From positions 1-30,257 of the forward strand of contig QFOL01000018.1 in assembly GCA_003241215.1 (NCBI GenBank): DNA of 30,257 nt, given 5' to 3'. Below the pieces are notes generated by a model. That model saw only the letters and a list, made by a program, of their open reading frames with translations. It searched no databases and was not told where the DNA came from. The DNA is from Agrobacterium fabrum (GTDB lineage Bacteria > Pseudomonadota > Alphaproteobacteria > Rhizobiales > Rhizobiaceae). The position numbers were made by a program, and so were the translations under genes. Shown piece by piece: positions 23,979-30,257 of this stretch (positions within the stretch are counted from its first letter, which is position 1; the number at the start of each line of letters is the position of its first letter).

Positions 23979-25820
23979 ATGACCTATCAGGATCAGGCAC
24001 CTCATTCCCGGAAAAAACGGCGAGCGCAATGGCTGGCTCTGGGCGGCCTGTGGCTGCTCGTCAGCCTCGGTGTTTTGCTGGTGGCCGATGAGTTCGCCCG
24101 TATCCAGGCGATGCGCACGGCCGCGTCCGAGGCTTCAACGGATGCCGAGCTGAAGATTGCGCTGCTGAATGTCGCGCTGGAGCGGCCCCGGGCCATTCCG
24201 CTGGTTCTGTCCGGTGATCCCGATCTTGCCACCGCGCTTGATGGCGGTGGCGCTGCGGCCCTCGACCGGCTGAACCGCAAGCTCGAAGGCTTGATTGAGG
24301 GCACCCAGTCTTCGGTAATCTATGTGACCGGGCCGACCGGGCTGACCATTGCCTCCAGCAACTGGCGACAGGACGACAGCTTTGTCGGTTCCAACTATGC
24401 GTTCCGCGAATATTTCCAGGCAGCGATGAAGACCGGCATGTCCGAACACTATGCGCTCGGTAATGTCAGCCGTCGGCCGGGCCTTTATATCTCCCGCCGT
24501 ATCGATGCCAGCGACGGCCGCCCGCTTGGCGTCGTCATCGCCAAGGTGGAATTCAACCGGCTCGAGGCGGACTGGAACATCGGCGGCAAGCCGGTCTATG
24601 TGGTCGATGGGAACGGCGTCGTCCTGATGACGAGCGTGCCGGAATGGCGCTTCAAGACCGTTGCGCCCATCGACGAGGCACGGCGGAAGATCATTTCCGA
24701 AAGCCTGCAATTCGGCAATGAGGCGCTTGCCACCCTGCCGTTCCGCCCGGTCCGGTCTTCCGGCAACGGCGTTCCGCTCATGCGTGTAGACGAACCGGGG
24801 CGGGAGCGTGGCGATTATCTCCGGCTGGAAATGCCGGTGCCGACGACATCGTGGACCCTGCATTATCTTCAGCCGGTTGCGCCGACCCTCAACGCCACGA
24901 TCCGCGAGGGCAGGGTGGTGGCGCTGGCGACGCTGATGCCGCTGATGGCTCTTTCAGCCCTGTGGCTGTGGCGCCGGCACAAGGCGCTCAAGGAGAAGGA
25001 AGAGGAGCAGCGCGCCCGCGCAGAACTGGAAACGAAGGTGCAGGAGCGGACCCGTGACCTGACGAAGACCCGCGACCATCTGCAGGCCGAAATCGCCCTG
25101 CATGAAAAGACCACCGGCGAATTGCGCAATGTGCAGCACGAGCTGGTGCAGGCCAACCGCCTTTCCATTCTCGGCCAGGTGGCGGCGGGCGTGGCGCATG
25201 AGATCAACCAGCCGGTGGCGACGATCCGCGCCTTTGCCGATAATGCCCGCACCCTGCTCAAGCGCGATCGTCTGGCGGAAGCCACCGGCAATCTGGAAGA
25301 CATCGCCGCCCTCACCGACCGTATCGGTACCATTACCACCGACCTGAAGATACTCGCACGAAAGGGCCGCACCGCTGCCGAGCCCGTCAGTGCCAGACTG
25401 GTGATCGAAGGCGCGGTCATGCTGTTGCGCAGCCGTTTTTCCGGGCAGATGGATGCGCTGGATATCGCTTTGCCGGATCAGGAATTGAAGGTCCTCGGCA
25501 GCCGTATCAGGCTCGAACAGATCCTCATCAACCTTCTGCAAAATGCGCTGGAAGCCACTGAAGCGATTGACATGGCCCGGGTGGAGGTGCGTGTACGCGA
25601 AGACGGCGACATGGTCGTGATTTCGATCGGCGACAATGGCGCCGGCATTCCCGACGCCATCCGCGCCCAGCTTTTTTCGCCCTTCAACACCTCAAAGGAA
25701 AGCGGCCTCGGTCTTGGCCTCGTCATCTCCAACGATATCGCTTCCGATTATGGCGGGCGCATCGAGGTGGCAAGCGGCGCGGCGGGCACGTGTTTTTCCG
25801 TATATCTGAAACGAGCATGA
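23979..25820 (+). CDS. dctB: C4-dicarboxylate sensor histidine kinase DctB
   Basis: Inner-membrane kinase that senses periplasmic dicarboxylates and phosphorylates DctD. Order in the 613-residue protein: membrane helix 1 (about 17-36), periplasmic double PDC/Cache sensor (about 40-310, with the conserved [14 protein letters not shown] at 136-149), helix 2 (about 312-331), coiled coil (334-395), dimerisation domain with phospho-acceptor H407 in [12 protein letters not shown], and the ATPase domain with N-box NLLQNA (518-523), DNGAGIP (552-558) and GLGLGL (576-581). All catalytic motifs are intact. The ATG at 23979 gives the expected length but has no Shine-Dalgarno (ATTATCCCC precedes it). It is divergent from dctA and followed by dctD with a one-base gap. 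Confidence 0.95.
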   Translation: MTYQDQAPHSRKKRRAQWLALGGLWLLVSLGVLLVADEFARIQAMRTAASEASTDAELKIALLNVALERPRAIPLVLSGDPDLATALDGGGAAALDRLNRKLEGLIEGTQSSVIYVTGPTGLTIASSNWRQDDSFVGSNYAFREYFQAAMKTGMSEHYALGNVSRRPGLYISRRIDASDGRPLGVVIAKVEFNRLEADWNIGGKPVYVVDGNGVVLMTSVPEWRFKTVAPIDEARRKIISESLQFGNEALATLPFRPVRSSGNGVPLMRVDEPGRERGDYLRLEMPVPTTSWTLHYLQPVAPTLNATIREGRVVALATLMPLMALSALWLWRRHKALKEKEEEQRARAELETKVQERTRDLTKTRDHLQAEIALHEKTTGELRNVQHELVQANRLSILGQVAAGVAHEINQPVATIRAFADNARTLLKRDRLAEATGNLEDIAALTDRIGTITTDLKILARKGRTAAEPVSARLVIEGAVMLLRSRFSGQMDALDIALPDQELKVLGSRIRLEQILINLLQNALEATEAIDMARVEVRVREDGDMVVISIGDNGAGIPDAIRAQLFSPFNTSKESGLGLGLVISNDIASDYGGRIEVASGAAGTCFSVYLKRA

Positions 25821-25821
25821 C

Positions 25822-27177
25822 ATGACGATGGATGGAACCATATTCCTGGTGGATGACGACTCGCAGCTGCGCAAGGCGATGGTGCAGACGCTGGAACTCG
25901 ACGGATTGCCGGTGGTCTCCTTTTCCCGGGCGGAGCAGGCGCTTGCGGCTTTGAGCGAGGATTTCGACGGTGTCATCATCACCGATGTGCGCATGCCCGG
26001 CATGACCGGCCTGCAGTTCTTCGATCAGGTGCGCAAGATCGACGCTGATCTGCCCGTTATCTTCATCACCGGCCATGGCGATGTGCCGATGGCCGTCGAT
26101 GCGCTTCACAGCGGCGCTTATGATTTCATCGCCAAGCCATTTCCCGCCGAACGCATGGTGGAAAGCGCCCGTCGGGCGCTGGAAAAGCGCCGCCTCGTGC
26201 TGGAAAACCGCGCCCTTCGCCGGGCGGCGGGGCAGGCGGAGGATGATCTGCCGCTGATCGGCCAGACGCCCGCCATGGAGCGCCTGCGCACCACGCTCAG
26301 GCACATTGCCGATACGGATGTGGATGTGCTGGTGGCGGGTGAAACGGGCAGCGGCAAGGAAGTGGTGGCGACGGCCCTTCACCGCTGGAGCAAGAAACGC
26401 TCAAAGGGCAATTTCGTGGCGCTCAATTGCGGGGCGCTGCCGGAAACGGTGATCGAAAGCGAGCTTTTTGGCCATGAGCCCGGCGCTTTCACCGGCGCGC
26501 AGAAAAAGCGCGTCGGCCGTATCGAACATTCCAGCGGCGGCACGCTGTTTCTCGACGAGATCGAAAGCATGCCGCTTGCGGTGCAGGTGAAGATGCTGCG
26601 CGTTCTGGAAATGCGCGAGGTCTCGCCGCTCGGTTCGAATGAGGAGCGGTCGGTCGATATCCGTGTGGTGGCGGCGGCGAAGGTCGATCTGGGCGACCCG
26701 GCCGAGCGCGGCACGTTTCGCGAAGATCTCTATTACCGGCTGAACGTGGTGACCTTGTCCATTCCGCCACTGCGTGAACGCAAGGCGGATATTCCGCTCT
26801 TGTTTTCCCATTTCGTCACCAAGGCAGCCAACCGTTTCAACATGCCGGTGCCGCAGGTCAGCGCTCCCGTATCTCGCCGCCTTTACGACCATGACTGGCC
26901 GGGCAATGTGCGCGAACTCGGGCATTTCGCCGAAAGGGTGGTGCTGGGGCTGGAGACGGAACCAGCGGAGCCGCCCGTTTCACAAGTCATGTTTTCCGCT
27001 TCCGGCACCCTGCCGGAGCGCATGGACGGGATCGAGGCGCGTATCATCCGCGAGACGCTGGAGCAATCAAACGGCGACGTGGCGGAGACCATCGCCACGC
27101 TCGGCATCGCCCGCAAGACCTTTTACGACAAGCTGCAACGTCACGGCATCAACCGGGCGGATTACGTGAAGAGCTGA
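25822..27177 (+). CDS. dctD: C4-dicarboxylate response regulator DctD (sigma-54 activator)
   Basis: NtrC-class transcription activator of 451 residues that, when phosphorylated by DctB, binds upstream of dctA and drives open-complex formation by sigma-54 RNA polymerase. Domains: receiver (about 7-120; acidic D11-D12, phospho-acceptor D55 in ITDVRMPG, K105), AAA+ ATPase (about 145-380; Walker A GETGSGKE at 173-180, sigma-54 contact loop GAFTGA at 221-226, Walker B LFLDEIE at 242-248) and a Fis-type helix-turn-helix at the C-terminus (about 415-445, [16 protein letters not shown]). It begins one base after the dctB stop; an ATG two codons later is an equally possible start. Target sites are the two palindromes between dctA and dctB. 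All activation motifs are intact. Confidence 0.95.
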   Translation: MTMDGTIFLVDDDSQLRKAMVQTLELDGLPVVSFSRAEQALAALSEDFDGVIITDVRMPGMTGLQFFDQVRKIDADLPVIFITGHGDVPMAVDALHSGAYDFIAKPFPAERMVESARRALEKRRLVLENRALRRAAGQAEDDLPLIGQTPAMERLRTTLRHIADTDVDVLVAGETGSGKEVVATALHRWSKKRSKGNFVALNCGALPETVIESELFGHEPGAFTGAQKKRVGRIEHSSGGTLFLDEIESMPLAVQVKMLRVLEMREVSPLGSNEERSVDIRVVAAAKVDLGDPAERGTFREDLYYRLNVVTLSIPPLRERKADIPLLFSHFVTKAANRFNMPVPQVSAPVSRRLYDHDWPGNVRELGHFAERVVLGLETEPAEPPVSQVMFSASGTLPERMDGIEARIIRETLEQSNGDVAETIATLGIARKTFYDKLQRHGINRADYVKS

Positions 27178-27221
27178 GCGGCGTGAGGTGGTGGCGGATT
27201 GAGGGCGGCGCTGAATGAAAA

Positions 27222-27245
27222 GCCGCGGACGTTTCCGTCCGCGGC
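27222..27245. terminator. hairpin terminator between convergent dctD and BA14K genes
   Basis: GCCGCGGACG (27222-27231) pairs perfectly with CGTCCGCGGC (27236-27245) around a TTTC loop. On the minus strand it is followed by TTTTCATTC, so it should end the BA14K transcript. It also lies 45 bases after the dctD stop and may act in both directions. Confidence 0.65.
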
Positions 27246-27285
27246 CTGCCGATAACGGCTATATCTTTACCGAAGGACTTCCCGA

Positions 27286-27762
27286 TCAACCCGCGACGCA
27301 GAAATGACGCTGGCCGTCATAATCCGTATAGGTGCCGGTGCGGGTGTTGAAGCTCCGGTAACGCTGCGAGCAATAGTCGTACCAGGCGTTGGTCCAGGGC
27401 TCGATGGTGCGATAGGTGCGGCGCTGGTTGTAGACCGGGCGGCTGTCGTAAACCGGCTGGGCGCGATAGACGGGTGCGGGGCGGTAAACCGGCTGCGGTG
27501 CTGCGCGGTAATAACGGTAATCCGGCTCTTCATAAACATAGCTCGGCTCGTCGACATAGACGCGCTCATCGTAGACTGGCGCCGGACGCGACATTGCGGA
27601 GCCGACGGCGACACCGGCGGCAAGGCCGAGCACGCCACCCAGAATGGCGGCATCGCGACGGTCGCGGCGGTCCCAGTCACCGGCGGACGCGCTGCTCAAG
27701 GGAACGATCGTGGCGGCGGCGACAGCGATTGTCAGAACTGTTTTAGCTGCAAAGGACGACAT
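27286..27762 (-). CDS. BA14K-family secreted protein
   Basis: Small exported protein of 158 residues. A Sec signal peptide ends at SASA (about residue 27), followed by a charged stretch, a glycine-zipper-like hydrophobic segment (about 38-57, AAILGGVLGLAAGVAVGSAM), a Tyr/Pro-rich region with repeated PVY units (about 60-112) and the C-terminal BA14K signature EPWTNAWYDYCSQRYRSFN (121-139) continuing to a second cysteine (C155). BA14K is named for a Brucella immunoreactive lectin-like protein; such proteins are common and often multicopy in Rhizobiales, with a poorly understood surface role. The start at 27762 has GGAAG nine bases upstream and gives the correct signal peptide; upstream ATGs do not. 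It is divergent from the GntR gene. Confidence 0.8.
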   Translation of the reverse strand: MSSFAAKTVLTIAVAAATIVPLSSASAGDWDRRDRRDAAILGGVLGLAAGVAVGSAMSRPAPVYDERVYVDEPSYVYEEPDYRYYRAAPQPVYRPAPVYRAQPVYDSRPVYNQRRTYRTIEPWTNAWYDYCSQRYRSFNTRTGTYTDYDGQRHFCVAG

Positions 27763-27891
27763 GGTGTGTTCTTCCATCCGGGTGGCAGGACGCTGCCAGT
27801 TGCAAATTCGATGGTTAAGGGAAATACAGCCCGGCTGCTGAACGGGCGCTGAATGAATTGTGGCGGACCGGCGGCGCAGCGCAATTCCTGT

Positions 27892-27919
27892 TTGCGTGGG
27901 CCGCACTTCGCGCTAGAAC
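27892..27919 (+). promoter_or_regulatory. weak candidate promoter of the GntR gene
   Basis: TTGCGT (27892-27897), a 16-base spacer and TAGAAC (27914-27919) form a poor but correctly spaced sigma-70-type pair 23 bases before the ATG. It is the best pair I can see in the 180-base divergent gap. Confidence 0.25.
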
Positions 27920-27942
27920 TCAAGATCAAACAGGACGCACCG

Positions 27943-28653
27943 ATGAGCCTTTCCCACATAACCGTCAATCCCGACACCTCGCATGAAGACCGCGCCCAGG
28001 CCATTCGCGATACGCTCCGCGACGCCATTGTCGACCGGCGGCTCGCGCCGGGAACGAAACTGTCGGAATCGGAAGTGGGGACCCTGTTCGAAGTCAGCCG
28101 CACGGTGGTGCGCGCCGCCCTCCAGATGCTGGCCTATGAGGGACTGGTGAAGGCAGAGCGCAACCGGGGCGCCTTCGTCTCCAATCCCACGCCGGATGAG
28201 GCGCGGCAGGTTTTTGCCTCGCGCCGCCTCATTGAACCCGGCGTCGTGGATGCGGCGATTGAAAAGATAACGCCTGCGGCGGCAAGGCGGCTGAGGGAGC
28301 ATCTGCTGCAGGAAAGCCGCCACCAGCATGAACGCGGCCCGAACGCCAGACGCGCGGAAATCAAGGCCTCGGGTGATTTTCACCTGATGCTGGCTTCGCT
28401 TGCCGGTAATGCCATTCTGGAAAAATTCATGGACGAACTGGTCGCCCGCTCCTCGCTGGTCATCGCGCTTTATGGGCGCTCGGGTGTTTCAAGCTGCGGC
28501 CACAACGATCATGCCGATCTTCTCGACGCGCTGGAGGCGAAGGATGCGACAAGGGCCCGGGCGCTGATGCTGCAGCATCTCGACCATATAGAGGCCGATC
28601 TCGATCTTCGCATGAAGGAAGGTCTGGCGCTCAAGGATGCGCTGGCGCTCTGA
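27943..28653 (+). CDS. GntR-family transcription regulator, FadR/FCD subfamily
   Basis: DNA-binding regulator of 236 residues. The N-terminal winged helix (about 15-80) has the GntR pattern ending EVSRTVVRAALQMLAYEGLV and RGAFVSNPT. The C-terminal FCD domain (about 88-215) is all-helical with the metal/ligand-site residues D145, H147 (GDFHLMLASLAGN), H190 and H212. FCD regulators respond to small carboxylates such as organic acids, amino acids or sugar acids. The start at 27943 follows AGGA nine bases upstream; a longer frame back to 27853 is unlikely because its extra residues match no GntR sequence. It is divergent from the BA14K gene and converges on dadA. It could regulate amino acid catabolism nearby, but no operator was identified. 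Confidence 0.85.
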   Translation: MSLSHITVNPDTSHEDRAQAIRDTLRDAIVDRRLAPGTKLSESEVGTLFEVSRTVVRAALQMLAYEGLVKAERNRGAFVSNPTPDEARQVFASRRLIEPGVVDAAIEKITPAAARRLREHLLQESRHQHERGPNARRAEIKASGDFHLMLASLAGNAILEKFMDELVARSSLVIALYGRSGVSSCGHNDHADLLDALEAKDATRARALMLQHLDHIEADLDLRMKEGLALKDALAL

Positions 28654-28660
28654 TCGGCTG

Positions 28661-28688
28661 CCCACCCCCATCTTGCGAAGGGGATGGG
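28661..28688. terminator. imperfect hairpin between convergent GntR and dadA genes
   Basis: CCCA and CCCC blocks (28661-28669) can pair with GGGG and TGGG (28680-28688) with one internal mismatch, in the 50-base gap between the two convergent stops. There is no T-run on either side, so this is a weak candidate. Confidence 0.3.
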
Positions 28689-28703
28689 AGGCTTGATCGC
28701 AGA

Positions 28704-29960
28704 TCAGGCGGCGTAACGGCTGATGGCCAAATCGTGCGTGTCTATCTCCGGCGTGTTGCCGCTGATCAAATCGGCAAGCACCCGGGCCGAACCGCAGGAC
28801 ATGGTCCAGCCGAGCGTGCCGTGGCCGGTATTGAGATAAAGGTTGCTGTAGCGCGTGGCGCCGATGACAGGTGTACCGTCAGGTGTCATCGGGCGCAGGC
28901 CGCACCAGAATTTCGCCTCACTCTGGTCGCCTGCACCGCCGAACAGGTCTTCCACGGAATGAGCCAGCGTTTCCTGGCGAGCGGCCGGCAAATCCTTGCT
29001 GAAACCGGCGATTTCCGCCATGCCGCCGGCGCGAATGCGTGAGCCGAGGCGGGTAATCGCCACCTTGAACGTCTCGTCCATGACGGTGGATACGGGCGCG
29101 CGCTCCTCCTTCACGATCGGAACGGTAATCGAATAACCCTTCACCGGATAGACCGGCAGGGTAAGGCCGAGCTGGCGCACGAATTGCGGTGAATAGCTGC
29201 CGAGTGCGGCGACGAAAATATCGGCCTCCACCAGCCCTCGGGTGGTCTCCACGGCCTTGACGCGCCCTGCCTCGACGATGGGGCGCATGATGCCGGTATC
29301 GTAAAGGAAGGTAACGCCCGCCTCTTCGGCCATGCGCGCTAGTTCTGTCGTGAACATGAAGCAGTCGCCGGTCTCGTCGCCGGGCAGGCGCAGGCCGCCG
29401 ACGATCTTTTCCTTCGCAGGCGCAAGGCCGGGTTCGATGGCGGCGCAGCCGTCGCGGTCGAGAATTTCAAAGGGCACGCCGCCCGCCGTCAGCACGTCGA
29501 CATCCTTGCCGATGGCGTCGAACTGCTTCTGGGTGCGGAACACCTCCAGCGTGCCCTGCATGCGCTGGTCATATTCGATGCCGGTCTCTTCGCGAAGTGC
29601 CATCAGGCAATCGCGGCTATATTCGGCAACGCGCACCATGCGGCTCTTGTTGATGGCGTAACGTGCCGAGGTGCAGTTGCGCAGCATCTGGCTCATCCAG
29701 CGCCATGCGGCCGGATCGGCCGTCGGGCGAATAATCAGCGGCGCGTGTTTCATGAACAGCCATTTCATCGCCTTCACCGGAATGCCGGGGGCAGCCCAAG
29801 GCGAGGAATAGCCGGGGGAAACCTCGCCGGCATTGGCGAAGCTGGTTTCGAGCGCTGCGGCCGGCTGGCGGTCGATCACCGTCACCTTGTGCCCGGCTTT
29901 GGCCAGATACCAGGCGGATGTCACGCCGACGACGCCGGCTCCGAGGATAGTGACGTTCAT
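28704..29960 (-). CDS. dadA: D-amino acid dehydrogenase DadA (in frame with upstream racemase)
   Basis: FAD-dependent enzyme that deaminates D-alanine and other D-amino acids to 2-oxo acids, passing electrons to the respiratory chain at the inner membrane. Counting from the ATG at 29960 it has 418 residues, the normal DadA length, beginning [19 protein letters not shown] (FAD-binding GAGVVG) with the second strand ending VTVIDR, then [29 protein letters not shown] and the C-terminal FAD motif [13 protein letters not shown] with [17 protein letters not shown]. The ATG has no Shine-Dalgarno, and the reading frame upstream is open into the alanine racemase segment with no stop. The protein may therefore be made as the C-terminal half of a racemase-dehydrogenase fusion. 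Enzyme identity is secure; the true N-terminus is not. Confidence 0.9.
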   Translation of the reverse strand: MNVTILGAGVVGVTSAWYLAKAGHKVTVIDRQPAAALETSFANAGEVSPGYSSPWAAPGIPVKAMKWLFMKHAPLIIRPTADPAAWRWMSQMLRNCTSARYAINKSRMVRVAEYSRDCLMALREETGIEYDQRMQGTLEVFRTQKQFDAIGKDVDVLTAGGVPFEILDRDGCAAIEPGLAPAKEKIVGGLRLPGDETGDCFMFTTELARMAEEAGVTFLYDTGIMRPIVEAGRVKAVETTRGLVEADIFVAALGSYSPQFVRQLGLTLPVYPVKGYSITVPIVKEERAPVSTVMDETFKVAITRLGSRIRAGGMAEIAGFSKDLPAARQETLAHSVEDLFGGAGDQSEAKFWCGLRPMTPDGTPVIGATRYSNLYLNTGHGTLGWTMSCGSARVLADLISGNTPEIDTHDLAISRYAA

Positions 29961-30257
29961 GATCGTCGATGTTGAAGCAAAGACCGGGGTTTCGTCCGGC
30001 TGAATATACGTACGGCGATAACGACGGCCGAGGCCGGTCAGGATTTCGTAGGCGATCGTGCCCGCATCGTCCGCGATGTCTTCAAGCGTTTGCTCGGGGC
30101 CGATCATCTGCACGAAACTGCCTTGGGTCAATGTTCCCTCGGGCAGGGCGGATATGTCCAGAATGATGCTGTCCATCGAAACGCGCCCCGCAATCGGCAG
30201 GCGCACGCCATCATACCATGCCGCGCCGCGATTGCTGAGCGAGCGCGGCAGGCCGTC
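29961..30257 (-). CDS. Alanine racemase, C-terminal part, open at the window edge
   Basis: Partial PLP-dependent alanine racemase entering from the right edge. The 99 visible codons begin DGLPRSLSN, which in the family directly follows the catalytic tyrosine of the GYADG loop (just outside the window), and include GRVSMD (the conserved methionine and aspartate near the active site of the partner subunit), [25 protein letters not shown], the usual C-terminal end of the family. Instead of a stop, about 14 further codons ([14 protein letters not shown]) lead in frame into the first methionine of DadA. L-to-D alanine racemisation followed by D-alanine oxidation is the standard alanine catabolic route (dadX-dadA), so the pairing makes sense; the fusion is the odd part. 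Confidence 0.85.

Noticed and set aside
1..30257. Search for CRISPR arrays, tRNA or rRNA genes, insertion sequences and prophage genes
   Set aside because: No regularly spaced repeats, cloverleaf-like segments, transposase motifs or phage proteins were seen by eye on either strand.

Overview
The window looks like a chromosomal segment of an Agrobacterium/Rhizobium-group alphaproteobacterium. The grounds are high GC coding sequence, a rhizobial-type cellulose locus (bcsN-bcsA-bcsB-bcsZ plus a TPR gene, converging on celD-celE), a divergent dctA/dctBD locus with a sigma-54 promoter, a BA14K-family surface protein and a dadA/alr pair. The arrangement resembles the celABCG/celDE region of Agrobacterium tumefaciens. 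That placement rests on recall, not on a search. I see no rRNA, tRNA, CRISPR array, insertion sequence or phage gene.

Left block (1-7023), a surface-polysaccharide cluster. An AT-rich leader precedes a tightly packed series: UDP-glucuronate decarboxylase (makes UDP-xylose), a UDP-sugar 4-epimerase, a membrane-embedded cellulose-synthase-like GT2, a small secreted DUF995-like protein and an exported GH26-like glycoside hydrolase. A convergent AGE-family sugar epimerase/isomerase follows. The gene content matches what I recall of the c-di-GMP-controlled arabinose-containing polysaccharide locus (uxs1-uxe region) of Sinorhizobium meliloti, so the product may be a pentose-containing polymer.

Cellulose block (7360-19371). 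BcsN lipoprotein, c-di-GMP-responsive synthase BcsA, periplasmic BcsB, GH8 endoglucanase BcsZ and TPR protein CelG/BcsK run on the plus strand. The last four are linked by ATGA stop/start overlaps. CelD (GNAT fold plus TPRs) and CelE (M20 amidohydrolase) converge on them from the minus strand. No BcsC-type outer-membrane barrel is encoded here.

Metabolic and transport block (19606-27177). An SDR and a class III aminotransferase form one small operon. A half-size EamA permease follows, then dctA (C4-dicarboxylate uptake) divergent from dctB-dctD. The dctA/dctB gap holds a near-consensus sigma-54 promoter, an IHF consensus match and two tandem DctD-like palindromes.

Right end (27286-30257). 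A BA14K-family secreted protein is divergent from a GntR/FCD regulator. The regulator converges on dadA. The dadA reading frame is continuous, with no stop codon, with the C-terminal part of an alanine racemase that runs off the window, so it may be a racemase-dehydrogenase fusion.
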